Shown here: piece by piece, positions 1 through 10,937 of the stretch
Numbering within the stretch: position 1 is the stretch's first letter
How the letters are laid out: each line of letters starts with the position of its first letter
Origin: Inonotus obliquus
Lineage: Eukaryota > Basidiomycota > Agaricomycetes > Hymenochaetales > Hymenochaetaceae
NCBI GenBank assembly: GCA_032164295.1
Contig: JAJHTX010000007.1
Coordinates: 1,648,501 to 1,712,500, forward strand
Reading direction: 5' to 3'
Length of the DNA: 64,000 bases
The notes under the pieces: model-generated
Told to the model about the DNA's origin: nothing
Seen by the model: the letters and a program-made list of their open reading frames with translations, nothing else
Databases searched by the model: none
Program-made: the position numbers and the translations under genes

Positions 1-94
1 AGGCGAGCTCCAGGTGAACCGTAGAAGTGTAGAAACCGCTCGCCCCCTAAATGGAGCCCTTGAATAAGCCGTTATTAGGGTAAAAAGTTTGATT

Positions 95-1550
95 CTACCA
101 ACAGATAACTGTCATTACTCGCGCTGCAGTCACCGTAAGGTATGAATCAACGAGCATGGAGAGGAAGAACACCCACCTAAACTGGTTATAGCGTATGCGT
201 TGTCGCTTTGGTGCTTAAGCATGTCTGGAAAGGAGCATTGATTAGTACAATGGAAGGGAGATGACGATATCTTGCATTCACTTTGAGAGTTCGTGATAGA
301 TTCTGCGAGTACAGCTATATCATTTAAATCGTACGGTGCAGTAGAATCGACAGATGTGATAGCATCTGTTAGACCCAAGATGGTAATCAGGTTCGTTCCA
401 GCCGCGTTTCATTACACTCACCAATCTTCCAATGGTTTACAACTCCAATGGCTTCGTCGAATTTCTCCGGTTGGATGTGGCGATGATTTGGAAAGTGCTC
501 GACATGCAGCCAATACTCGGTCTCAAGCTGGCTGCCTTGAAGAGCAGCCTACTCGTAAGCGATTACTATCCAGCATGCAGAAGCACTCACAAAAATGGTC
601 AATTTTTTCGACACCATACCTCTGGCCAAGATTATGAGTAATATCGAACTGGTCAATCCAGAAAACTATTTGTCGTTCCACGTCAATCATGTAATAGTGC
701 CAGCCATACTGAATCTCCAAAACCACCTCGATCTTCCCTGGCCTCGGATTCAATCCGAAGCCTTCTATGCGCGTTTGGAGTTCATGCATGAACTTCTCTA
801 CATCTTCCAAAACCTTGTCATCTGTTAGATCCGCTTCAGTAAGGAAGGCAGGACCCGAGGAGCTTTTATCCAAAAGATAATATGGAATTCCTTCGGGATG
901 AACATAGTGTTTCCACGTTCCGAGGTTCCTTCAAGCCGTGAAATGTAGACATTTACAGCATCACCAAACGGGGGACACATACCCTTTTCTGTCAAGCGAT
1001 TTGAACAGTTTGTAGGTACCTAGTGGATCGAGTGGCCATGAAACTTGATTGCTTCCTCTACATTGAATCATATCAGCCGTCTTTCGTCTGCCGTGGAATT
1101 ATGCTTTGCATACATTGTAATGTTCCGATCATATCGAGGCCTCTCTGATGGGGCTATCGGCTGTGAAGTTTTCACGGGCACTTTCATGCTCTCTCGCGAA
1201 GAACGTTCACCAGTAGTCTGTGCTCTATTCGAGCTTTCGTCTTCTGTCACTTCCGTCACGTTAGATTGACTTGGGTCCGCATTGCAATCCCCTTCTGGCG
1301 GCGCAATTTCGTGAGCCGGACGTGAGGGACTGAAGTCCGAGCTGGTGGCCATATAGGTGCTTAATGCTTTCCTCTCGGGATCGTCTTGCACTTCAGTCTT
1401 CTCTTCAGGCAAACTCTTTTGGGGAGAAAAACGTCGAAATCCGATAAATCGGGCCAACCGGGAGATGAGTTTAAAGAGACATTGTGAGGTACGACTAGCT
1501 TGTCTGCGACATAGACTCAGAAGTTCGCGGAAAAGTGCCAGCAAATCCAT
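95..1550 (-). CDS. WW-like 'HPEG / EYW' basidiomycete protein
   Basis: The reading starts at an ATG at 1550. About 150 residues of low-complexity, partly basic N-terminus follow, reaching an 'RYDRN' segment. Downstream exons give WKHYVHPEGIPYYLLD (around 905-860), then a helical stretch, WHYYMIDVERQIVFWID, and after an intron (about 590-550) LETEYWLHVEHFPNH. This order (W..H.HPEG, then aromatic/acidic 'VFWID', then 'LE.EYW.H...FP') recalls a protein family widespread in Agaricomycetes and often labelled WW-domain-like; its function is unknown to me. The last exons (around 345-280 and beyond) read 'DAITSVDSTAPYDLNDIAVL', also family-like. The true C-terminus is uncertain: one splice model ends near 95, another open frame ends at 130, and the gene could continue past the window edge. 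The region around 1000-1070 needs introns that I placed only approximately. Confidence 0.72.
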
Positions 1551-1732
1551 GGGTTAGTCAAAGGGCAGGTGTACAGTGCACGGAGAGAGGAAGTCGGAGG
1601 GGGGCATGTTCTCAACACACGATGGCTTCGTGATGGCTACATTGCGAACTCTATCACCACCAGTCGGAATTTTCTATTTTTATACGCGTATGCTCAGCCC
1701 TCACGTGACATGTCGAATGTTCCGCCATCGCG

Positions 1733-1739
1733 CTTGGAC
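1733..1739. repeat. Target-site duplication, left copy (CTTGGAC)
   Basis: This 7-bp direct repeat directly abuts the left terminal inverted repeat of the 1740-2965 element and is identical to 2966-2972. Confidence 0.8.
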
Positions 1740-2965
1740 TGGTGACTGGCAATTCCCTATCGACGCGCGTCCCCATGTTTTTTCAGTCGGAGCTTACATA
1801 TTCTCCATATTTGGTCAAAAACGGTGATCTGTATTTACCGGTTTTTTCTTTTCCACCTACGTCCCACCCAAGATCCGTAGTCAGTCGTCCCACACAAAAC
1901 AAACCCCTATGCAGGACTTATCATCAACTCAGATGTGAAAACCAACTATCACATGAAGTATTGACTGCATATAGTAAGTATATTCTCCTACATTCTTTAT
2001 TAACCAACATGCTAGACATAAAGGCAAGGTCTTCGGCTAAGCTACTGATTTATTATTGCTGTCAATAACTTATGGTATGCTAGCTGAAATGGATGTTATC
2101 CTGCTCGACTCTCCAGTCTGGATCTCCAGAGCTTTCTCAGCTAATTTTTTATGTAGATGATGTCCCTATATGCATATATGTAAGTCGGACTATAGCAGGT
2201 ATTTTCATGGAGATACAAGACTTGTTTTCTTATATTAAATATCATTAAGCAGACATGTATACTTGTAAAAACACATGAGGTCGGAAACTCCAATTTGTTT
2301 TGTGATATTATGCTGTACTTCATGACTCCGAGCTGCCTTGCAATTCAATATCACGTGACCCAGTATCAACTTTTCGATTTGGCCGTTGAAACATAAAGTA
2401 CTCATCAATTTTTTGAAAGATTTCAAGACTAAATGCAAGAAATGCATTAATTAATGCCTAGCTTCATCTTCTTTAAAAGTTTATATGATGAAATTGCTTC
2501 GTTTCTTAGATATGGTCAAGAAATTGTTCCTGCATCTGCTTGATCACGTGATTGAATTTTCCTTTATCCGTCGAGATTCAATGCACTATTTCAATGTTCA
2601 GAACTCAATGAATTTTTCAAGGATTTGTGACTCAGTGCACAAACCATATTTTTTCATGTCTGCCTTCATTTTGTTCAAAAAAAATTTTGTAGAAATTGCT
2701 TGGATCCTGAGATATGATGTATAACCACCCAATATCTCATTGAATTTTTGAACAAATTTCGAATTGTTTTGATATTTATGCTCCCCAGCACCATAGAAAT
2801 GGTTTCTACTACTTTATAAGGCTTTGTTTGTGCTATGGAACAGGAAGTGTGAAGGCGAAAATGTCTTCAAAAAACCGGTAAATCGCTTAATCTAAGCGAT
2901 CGTCGGCATGCCTCGGCATGCCCGTGGGAAATCGACGTTTTGCAATAGGGGATTGCCAGTCACCA
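1740..2965. mobile_element. Non-autonomous DNA transposon (MITE-like) with TIRs and 7-bp TSD
   Basis: The left end, TGGTGACTGGCAATTCCCTA, starts at 1740. The reverse complement of the right end, reading inward from 2965, is TGGTGACTGGCAATCCCCTA. The ends therefore form a terminal inverted repeat with one mismatch in 20 and similarity a little beyond. A second block, ATTTACCGGTTTTTT, lies at 1833-1847 and in exact inverted orientation at 2869-2883, at nearly the same distance from each end, so the original terminal repeat was probably about 100 bp. The element is flanked by a direct repeat CTTGGAC at 1733-1739 and 2966-2972, the expected target-site duplication. The interior is visibly AT-rich and shows no transposase-like ORF, so it would need a transposase in trans. 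A 7-bp duplication does not fix the superfamily (hAT and P-like elements give 8, Mutator-like usually 9). Confidence 0.85.
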
Positions 2966-2972
2966 CTTGGAC
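2966..2972. repeat. Target-site duplication, right copy (CTTGGAC)
   Basis: This 7-bp direct repeat directly abuts the right terminal inverted repeat and is identical to 1733-1739. Only 29 bp separate it from the ATG of the next gene. Confidence 0.8.
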
Positions 2973-3001
2973 GACGCGTCTTGACCACAACAACCGTCAA
3001 G

Positions 3002-3947
3002 ATGCCTCCTAGGACAAGAGGATCAAATAAGGTGAACAATTGCTTCAATCTCGGAAGTGCATGCATTGACATATCTTAATAGTTTACTCTTCCCCGTGAC
3101 TATACTTTCACGCCAAGCGGTATCCCAATCCATAAGGCCTCCCTTGAACGAGTCGAAGAAATGCTACAACAGATGAGGAACAGGGATCCAGACATGCATG
3201 ATATGTACATAAACAATGGTGACCCGTTTTTCGCTAAAATTCTTCGATGGGTTATCACTGACTAGTACTGGCTTATTCATTCTCCTTCATAGACTATTTT
3301 GGTGACGGTGTGCTTGATTTAGTGGACAAGACGCTGAGTACAATCCATACGCATGTAGTTAAGAAGAGATGGCTTGATGCATGGCACGTTCTTGACGCGC
3401 TCGCAAAATTTAATAATATTTGTAGTTCTTGGATAGGTACGTTCTCCGCTCCTTACTCCATTTCTCCATCTTTTGACTTGCTGTCCTTGTTGAAGACGTC
3501 GATGATGGTGAACATGTGGGGTTAACCGAAGCTGCTCATGGTGCGCTTCTTGTCACTACAATACGCGCTCTAGATGCAGCTGGACAACTCAACGAACGGA
3601 GCATTCCGGATCTGAGTTATACACTCAAGGACATGTCGGAATGGAGCGACGAGTGGTGGGATACGCTCGACACATGTTATCACAATGTTCTCAAGGCATA
3701 TGGAAAGAAGCTTTATGATGAACGTACCGACGAGGAATGGCAACGGATGAGAGTAGCTCGGGAGAACGCGTACACTGCATTTGTGCAGAGTCTCACCGAG
3801 GAGGAGCGAAAAAAGAAAGGATATCGCCTTGTTGCGGATAAGCCGAGCGCCGATAAAGAAACCGGAAATGAGCAAGAGGAAAGTGAAGGAAGGGACTGGT
3901 ATGAGGGTGCTGGTATGAGGGTGCTAAAGTCGAGGATGTTGACATGA
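3002..3947 (+). CDS. Unknown fungal protein, C-terminus altered by a 14-bp tandem duplication
   Basis: Four exons join in frame: 3002-3031 (MPPRTRGSNK), 3083-3218 (with FTLPRDYTFTPSGIPIHKAS), 3293-3436 and 3496-3947, each with GT..AG borders. The protein is mainly helical and acidic; I recognise no domain. Conserved-looking segments are DYFGDGVLDLVDKTL, a Trp-rich 'MSEWSDEWWDTLDTC' and a charged helix with DEEWQRMRVARENAYTAF. Near the end the 14-bp unit ctggtatgagggtg occurs twice in tandem (about 3896-3923). It shifts the frame so that translation ends in a basic tail at 3947. With one copy the frame would run to a stop at 3997 through an acidic tail like the rest of the protein. The ATG lies 29 bp downstream of a transposon target-site duplication, so the promoter is probably affected by the insertion. 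Confidence 0.62.
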
Positions 3948-3997
3948 AGGACCCAAGTTTCAGTGTCTCGCGAACCTGGAAAGAATATAAGGAGTGA

Positions 3998-4958
3998 GCC
4001 GTGAACACAGCGTCCTTAGGTTATTGGCTGATGGGCTTCCACCTATAGATATCTTAGAGATGATTCTTCGGATGTCTCCCTCTGTGGTGAGCCAGAATAT
4101 GACCTAACGGAGTGGACAGAATCCGAGAAGAAGCCATATAAGTTCACCACCTCTCGGAGCCGTTCCTGAGTTTCTGGTGTTATTTCTCGAGGTCCGTCCA
4201 TGGCTTCTTTAATTCCGCCCCTTAAGTCCCATAAATGCGGGAGAATCACCGCCATTGGGCTTCATCTTCCCTCGATCCGATGTGTAGGCCAAAGTTTTAT
4301 GAATCACTTCTTATGATTCGCCAATATCTCAAGTATATAATGGAGCCTGACTACATGCTGGTGGCTACAAGTAGTGGACGCTGACTGCCAAATTCGACGA
4401 GAACGGGGTTCGAACTTGTGAACTCCGCATTCTGATCCGCATCGCCGCGATTCCATCACTTGTCTTCTTGGATAACGAACCACCAACTTGCTGAACTTAC
4501 TCAATCCGTGCGATGGCCTATTGTTAGCTTGCGCGTCGATTCGGTTCATTTCGCTAGGCTGTGTTTGCCCATAATGGCCCAGCAAGCAGAACATTGGACC
4601 TTTGAGGCGCAGGTTTGATTGTCCTTCATTATTACCTTCATTGCCAAACAAAGGCGGACAAAAGCGCCTCCAAGCCTCGAGTCTAAGTCTTTGTCTCCAT
4701 TTCAGGCAATAATACGAGGAATGCATTGACCAATGGATGTATGAACGGATAACGTATTTGGATGAGAGAGGCTCGTCTTTTCCTGTCTTCCTTTGACAAG
4801 CTTTGCCTCTGCTGACATGGCTATGCTATGCTCTGGACGGATCTATCTCTTTGAAATGCTCTGGCTTTCTTTATTACTGGTCAATAATCGGGAGGTTGAG
4901 GGAAGGCTGGAAGGCTGGAGAAAAGGCTATTATTCTCCTGCCTTCCGAATGCTACGGA
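3998..4958. other. Intergenic stretch, no convincing gene
   Basis: Minus-strand ORFs at 4043-4255 and 4304-4726 (70 and 140 codons) have no recognisable domain and no clear splice context. A box-B-like GGTTCGAAC lies near 4407, but no tRNA can be folded around it. Confidence 0.4.
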
Positions 4959-4967
4959 ATATAAAGG
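4959..4967 (+). promoter_or_regulatory. Likely TATA box of the C2H2 zinc-finger gene
   Basis: AATATAAAG lies about 105 bp before the ATG at 5072 and is followed by a pyrimidine-rich leader (CT-tracts at 4990-5060), a common fungal core-promoter arrangement. Confidence 0.5.
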
Positions 4968-5071
4968 GCCAGGGGCCCGTTTTTCGCATCCTTCTAGATT
5001 TATTTCCTCCTCTCCTTCGATAGCTTTACATTCCTTCTCTCTCGTCTCTCACAGACCGCCTTAATCTCAAT

Positions 5072-6467
5072 ATGAACAGCGCTGGAACGCTTAGGAACAC
5101 CGTCTCTCCTGCTCTACGTAGAGTGATTCCCGATTGCTACGACGACGAATTTGAGCGCTGGGCGCTCGAGATGTCCGGATGGACCGACTACTCGTGGGAC
5201 AACCATCCCGAGGATGACGAGAATCTCATGCGCAACGAATTCTCGCGTCTCTCTTATACACCGACGTACGAACAGCATTGTCAGCAACCTTTCGAGCCAG
5301 CTAAGACAGCGCTACTTGAGACTCAGAAGAAAGCGCAGGACGCTTCGGGATACTATTCTTCCGCTTTGGGCCTAACTGGAGTTGAAAGCTTGCCTTTTAA
5401 TTCTTATACTTCGACATTGGATTCCGTAGCCTTCGAAGACCGTTTGCACACTCCGGAGTCGATTCAGACTGGCCCCTTTCCGATACATTCTCGAACGTCC
5501 TTACCCATGGTAATCAACCCTCAAGAGCACATCGCGTCAGCGATTGCGCCTGCCATGTTGTCAGGTTCTTTTAGTACCTCTAGTCTTAACAGTCCTCAAG
5601 CAAGACTCTCGGTGCCTTCGGTATCTCCTACTCCCGTATCTACTCCTCTATATGCTGCCTCTTCAGGGACGTTTACTCCGTACTCACCCTCACCGACACC
5701 AGCGCTCTCCCCATCTGGTAGCAGTGTTTGCTCGTTGGACGACATGGAGATGGTCCAAGCGCTATCGTTGTTCGATAATACCCAGCTGCAGGCGAATGCT
5801 ATGAAGACGAAAACGTTCGAAGCGAATGACCAGATATGCTTCCGACAGCCCGAGGGATATCCATTCCCGCGTGTTGCTTCACCTTGGATAGTGTCAACGG
5901 CTTCAAAACCTGACCACACCATTGTTCCATCTCCGGTGCAGGAGATACGGGTGCCGACTCCTGAGGTGTCCAATTCTCTAGGTTACCCACTGCCCACGAC
6001 ACCAAAGTCGACGATGAAGTCTAAGCGTAATACGACATCCCGCTCTAAACGCACTTCGAAGCCTCGCAAACGCCAAATAGCTCTGAAGAACCAAGCACGG
6101 CAGTCCGGATCTAGTTACAGGTCAACAGCAAGTAAACTTGTGTGTGACGTGTGTCCATATGTGCAAGAACCCGTACTAGGCCATCGACGCTCCTTTAAAC
6201 GTCACCTCGAGAAACATCCAAAGTACAAAGTATATGAGTGGAGATGCAGGGGCATATTGCGTACGCTCTTTTACACTGCGTTTATGCTGATCTTGTACTC
6301 ATACCATGCTAACAGAGCCAGATGGGACATACGCTGGAGGTTGCAACAACCTCTTCGCGCGAAGGGATGCCTTGCTTCGCCACATAAAAACGAGTGCGGA
6401 GTGTATTTCTGAAGTGATCCCGGTCGAATACATCCGAGGCAACCATTCCGAAATGGATGAGATGTAG
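5072..6467 (+). CDS. C2H2-type zinc-finger transcription factor
   Basis: Two exons are joined over a short intron (6261-6315, gtacgc..aacag). The long N-terminal part, roughly 330 residues, is Ser/Thr/Pro-rich and acidic, as in activation regions; its start MNSAGTLRNTVSPALRRVI follows a TATA box and CT-rich leader. A basic stretch (KSKRNTTSRSKRTSKPRKR) is a likely nuclear localisation signal. Two C-terminal zinc-finger units follow. The first is CDVCPY...HRRSFKRHLEKH. The second spans the intron: YEWRC, then GGCNNLFARRDALLRHIK and a closing Cys. The pattern with FARRDALLRH is typical of fungal C2H2 factors. Role: nuclear DNA-binding regulator; target unknown. Without the intron the second finger would be lost, which supports this gene model. 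Confidence 0.82.
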
Positions 6468-6920
6468 GACCCAAGAGGCGGGCCTCTAGTTACTCTCCTT
6501 GTACATATAATACATTTGTTTATCAACACACCTGCTTTTTCGACGCTCGCAACAAGATTCGTGTTTATGTTTTCTCAATATCTATGCCCGTCGTCTTTCT
6601 TTCCCCCCCTTCATATGGACACTTCTTTCATAAGCTCCTAGGTGTCTTAGATACGTTTATGCATCTTATTCGCCTATGCGTGTCTTTTCTTCTCTCCTTA
6701 TGTCTTTTTTTAATAATTATACTGTACACACAAAGATCTGATTGTCCAAAAAAGGGTAACTGACGCTTTTGTTGGCTCGCGTTGAACGCGTCGTGCACAC
6801 GTGATCGAGTCACGCCAGCCTCGACAGCTTGAGACAAAGGCTGAAGTACGACGGACACAACCAGCCAGTTCTTTTGTTTGATGATATAGCAAGTCCTCTT
6901 TCTTTTCACAGTCTAGCTAC

Positions 6921-8358
6921 ATGGCGCCAAACGATGGACCTAAGAGGCGTGTTGGTGTTTTCTGGGATGTCGGTGAGGCACATAAGCACTTCACCTTAGA
7001 GGTTGTCCTGACCCGGGGCATTGTACTACAAGAGAACTGCCAGATCCCTTCGGACATGCCCGGGCACGAAGTAGCCTTACGCATTAAATCTGCTGTTCGA
7101 CCTTTTGGCGATCTTGTCGAGTTGAACGCATATGGAGATACTTATTTCTGTCGTCTGATATCAAGGAAGCTAGTAGACTTGCGGAGAACAGGCTCGTAAT
7201 CTCTATATACTTAAAAAGTCCTGCTCTATTCACACATGGGTCATCTGTTCAATAGGTGTACACTTCATTGAAACACCGCATGATGCGAAGAAACAAGTTG
7301 CCGACATGCGAATAATCGGTTAGATTCTTGAGCTCACGTTTATGCGTTAGACATCAAACTGAACGTCCACTGCAGCCGATATCGTAGCATTCGCTTTTAG
7401 TCAGGTGTCACCAGCAACAGTAGTTCTGATAAGCAACGATGGAGACTTTGCGCATGCGGTATCACTCGTCCAGGACAAGGGTCATACCGTTTGGCTTATT
7501 TCAAGCGATACTCAGACGTCCGACAAGCTTATCGCCCTGATAGACGGGAAGATGAGCTGGAGATGGGACGTTCTCGGTCCCCCGTTACCATTGGCCGGGT
7601 CATCAAGCATAACCCACTCTACGGATAAAGATGTTCGATCGCTCGATGAAGAGCACATTATGGCTCATGCGTGTCATAATACCTTTCCCATTCGCTTCGG
7701 TCAAATACCTTCCAGTCTTCACTTCCCAATTCCTAACCCATTCTGCCAGACAAGCTCTTCATCTTTCAGCGCAAGCGGCAGCATGCGTTCCATGTCAATC
7801 CAAACTTGCTCTCCCCCCGTCGGCCAAAGTGACTCCAATTCTTCAAGCATGCCTTTGTCAATAATAACCTCCTCCGTTTTGAACTCGGACGATCTTGCGC
7901 ACGAGCCTAAGGTAGCTCCCGCTAAGCGTATTCCCGACACCAATTCTTCCTCCACAGCTTGTTCCACACCAAAAACTCTAGTCTCTCCTGTTTCCATCCC
8001 TCCTGCTCCTCCTGCTCGGCCCGTTGTGCCTTCTCGTGTCGCACCATCTGTTCGTACGAAACCTCCTGTCCCCGTTCACGTTTTGGCCCCCGATCCCACA
8101 CCTAGACGTGCCCCTCCACCGACTAATTTCGCCTTTCGTGAGCTCATTAACCTCCTCCGCAACTGCGATGCCCACGGATGCAAGATGCGGGTGTCCAAGG
8201 TCGTTCGGTGGCTTACAAACCATGAATCAGCCCTACTCATCGAGCACAAAGGGCTGAAGAGGTACCTGGATATGGCGCAGGCGGCTGGCGTCATACTAAT
8301 GGATAGGCGGGAGAAAGGCCTACCTAGATTCATTCGTTTGCATCCGGATTATCATTGA
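6921..8358 (+). CDS. NYN-domain (PIN-like RNase fold) protein with C-terminal helical module
   Basis: The N-terminus VGVFWDVGEAHKHF, the middle 'VHFIETPHDAKKQVADMRII' and the segment ATVVLISNDGDFAHAVSLV match the NYN fold (LabA/MARF1-like), with acidic residues at the expected metal-binding strands (FWD, ADMR, NDGDF). Members are predicted endoribonucleases. A Pro/Ser-rich linker of about 150 residues follows, then a C-terminal unit FRELINLLRNCDAHGCKMRV...IRLHPDYH that could be an OST-HTH/LOTUS-type RNA-binding winged helix (inference). Intron 2 (7318-7375) is canonical and gives MRIIADIVAFAF. The first junction is a problem: joining RRTG to VHF needs an intron beginning gctcgt at about 7192, whereas the consensus donor four bases later puts the sequence out of frame. 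The gene may use an unusual donor or carry a small frameshift. Confidence 0.72.
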
Positions 8359-8591
8359 TATGTCCAGGTTATCTCATTCATGATCTTTTGGTGTTTCGTT
8401 GCTCTTGGATTTGCCTTATTCTGCGTGGACTATACCCATCAACACCATTTTTTGGTTTGTATCCTCAATCTTGATATGGATCTATTCGCATCTTTTCTCC
8501 TTTGCTCTTACGCGTAGGAATTGTACGACTCTTACAGGATACATAAAATAAATGCATTGCTTTTAATTCCGTGAAATGCCCATGTCTAATG

Positions 8592-9777
8592 TCAACTTGA
8601 GGATTCATCTGCCTCTTTCCTTCTCCGCTTGCCCTTCTTTTCTTTCCTCCTCTCCTTCTCTTCCTTCCTACGTCGTCTCTCCTCCTTCCCCTTTGACCTC
8701 GACTCTCGATCAGCGTCAGTTCCAGCATTTTCCACAGCCGTTTCCGAGGCCGGAGTCATCTTCTTGCTTCGAGTTCGGTCGTAGTCACCGGTGTGCTTAG
8801 TAGAGTCGTCTTCATCGTCGACTACATCAGTGGATCTTTTCCGTTTCTTTTCCTTCTTGGATATCTTGACATCGTTATCCTCCACTTCTGGGCGGATACG
8901 CTTTCGTTTTCGCTTGCTATCGCCTGCCTCATTCTTGACGGAGTCGACCAACACCTTTTCTTTCCCTTTATCTTTCCGTTTCTTCTCTTTCTTCTCTTTT
9001 CCCGCTTCCCCAGAGCTCTTTCCCTTCTTCTGACGTTTCATCTCTGTCTTCCTATCCTCCCGTTCATCTGTGTCCATCAGAGTGTTCCCTCCACCAAGTT
9101 CCTCTGCAAGAGCTTCACAGCCATTAAATTCGGGCGTTTCGTTTGATCTCGCAGATGCTGAAGCATCTTTCGTCTCCACAGCTCCATCATCTGGACCTAA
9201 GACTGGTCCACGGAAGAACCGAGAGTATAGACATCTCTTTGCAGCATCGCGTTTTGCCACCGCTATGAGACTCATTCGATACCCATTACTAGACGTGGAC
9301 GGAGACGGATCTACCAAACTTGGCGTAGTCGAACCTGACAAAGATGCAGGCGTGCCAGCACTTGGTCTTTTATTTGACAAGATTCCAGTGCATGTCCTTG
9401 ATAATGGTGGCAAAGTTGGTGTATCCATGGATGATCCCTTCGCATGCCATCAACGTCAAGCAACGAGCAAGAATCTCAACGACGGACTCACGGTATCACT
9501 ACTATCATCTTCATCTTTATGGATCTTCACTTGGATCGTCTTCGCCGCAACGGTAAACAAACTAGATCATTGCTTCAGCATAATCCAGCATGCCCTCTAT
9601 GACCTATAATACTTACTGATCCCAGAAGGGAAACGCCTCATCCCTGTCCTTGCCCAAGCCTGAAAGTGTTCTCTTCTGCGGAACCGCAAGGGGTCGCGAT
9701 ATGGCGTCTTTCCTCAGACCATTGCCCCTTCCCGACCATCCTTGAGCGACTAGATACGAGTGTCCGTCCAGTGGCAT
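8592..9777 (-). CDS. G-patch domain protein (GPATCH4-like)
   Basis: Three exons. The first starts MPLDGHSYLVAQGWSGRGNG at 9777 and carries the G-patch: LVAQGWSGRGNGLRKDAISR followed by RTLSGLGKDRDEAFPFWD. Exon 2 continues HLFTVAAKTIQVKIHKDED, and exon 3 starts GSSMDTPTLPPLSRT after a 54-nt intron. The rest is a Ser/Thr linker, then a long highly basic Lys/Arg/Glu tail with many 'KKEKKRK' runs, ending ADESSS at 8592. The order G-patch, FPFWDHLF, then basic tail resembles GPATCH4-like nucleolar proteins, which bind RNA and partner DEAH helicases. Nucleolar location is inferred from the basic tail. It is divergent from the gene at 10026, with 248 bp between the starts. Confidence 0.8.
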
Positions 9778-9889
9778 AAGCCTTAGCGGATCTGAGGACG
9801 TGTTGACTTTCGAATTGCACTAGGCGTGAATAAAGAAATTGTTCCGAATATTCACTTTACTTTTTTTTCCAGCACCGATCGACACGCAT

Positions 9890-9895
9890 CACGTG
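9890..9895. promoter_or_regulatory. CACGTG E-box in a divergent promoter
   Basis: A palindromic CACGTG sits in the 248-bp space between the starts at 9777 (-) and 10026 (+). It could serve a bHLH factor on either gene; function is inferred only from the motif. Confidence 0.3.
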
Positions 9896-10025
9896 CACCG
9901 ACCTTGCTTTCTCATCGACTGCCACCGTTAACTTGACTGGTCTTTAGTATCTTAGTATCGACAACGGCGGAGACGGCGTAGAACCCTTCAGAATTTTTGT
10001 TTTTCCTCGCGTTGCGAGCCAGGGT

Positions 10026-10937
10026 ATGGGAATGACGTACGCTGCTCTTGCAAAGTCGCTTGGTATCTCCCTCAAGTCATCTGCTTCTGCCACCACCACA
10101 CACACGAGCTCTGTTCTACCTTCTACGTCCATCCCTGCTGATGATCCTAAACATTCATCAGGGAACGCGCATAAAGAGGACACAAAAGGCACTCCTTTGT
10201 CTCCGACAATTACAGGGACAAGTCAAGAGAAGGATGATGAAGAGAAGCGAATGGATGTCGAACCAATTTCAGAACGACGAACAGCGCCTCTTACGGATGC
10301 GGATGCGGATATGAAAGGTACAGGAGACACGGAACAGATATCGCGGGTAAATTCAAGTCCAACTGGGACCGCGAAAAGCTCGGATTCAGGTGCAATGACC
10401 GAAGAAGAGGGTGTAGACGCGGGTGCAGAAGGAGCTTCAGATTCGGATATTGCTTCGTCCCGACCATCATCACCCAATCTAGCCTCTGCTATGGAACATT
10501 CTCCTCAAGAGAACAGTTCGGAGAAGGCGGATTCAAAGTTCACTAAATCTACGAACGAATCCCAGAGTGCACATAATGCTGCGGATTTTGGTGCTGGAAG
10601 TCCTCCGAAGACATCTACTGTGCCTCGAAGTGCTCCTCGAGAACCAAGTAAGTGATTTCACTTTCCCGGCCAAATTTACTTCGCATACGCTCGCTTCTGT
10701 GCACGCTTGTACCTGTACCTTGAGTTAATCGCGTTGATATCCACAGTGTCCGACGAACAACTCCACCAAGCTAAAGTCCTCGTCCTGGACTTGCTCGGGT
10801 GGGGCGTCCCACCAGAATACTTACTCCAACGCGGAGTCTCACATGCTCTACTCTACACCGTGTTTACCGATCTTCGTCTTCGTCTTCCGGATGCAATCTT
10901 CGAAGATTGTGTCAAACTCGTTTCTGCGCAGTCATAA
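10026..10937 (+). CDS. Ser/Thr-rich protein with conserved C-terminal 'LGWGVPPEYL' module
   Basis: Two exons are joined by an intron that begins gtaagtgatt at about 10649 and ends ..tccacag near 10746. The first exon starts MGMTYAALAKSLGISLKSSA and is a disordered Ser/Thr/Glu-rich region of about 200 residues. The second exon gives a compact module with EQLHQAKVLVLDLLGWGVPP, then EYLLQRGVSHALLYTVFTDL and a C-terminal DAIFEDCVKLV. I believe this C-terminal unit is shared by other agaric proteins, but I know no function for it. The start is the first ATG after the divergent promoter with the G-patch gene; no upstream in-frame ATG is seen close by. Confidence 0.65.

Noticed and set aside
4380..4470. 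tRNA gene on the minus strand suggested by GTTCGAACC
   Set aside because: The T stem has two mismatches, and no D arm or anticodon stem can be formed. I kept it only as a low-interest relic observation.
8791..9146. Plus-strand Phe/Leu-rich ORFs opposite the G-patch gene
   Set aside because: They are antisense shadows of the Lys/Arg/Glu-rich tail (AAG/GAG read as CTT/CTC), not genes.
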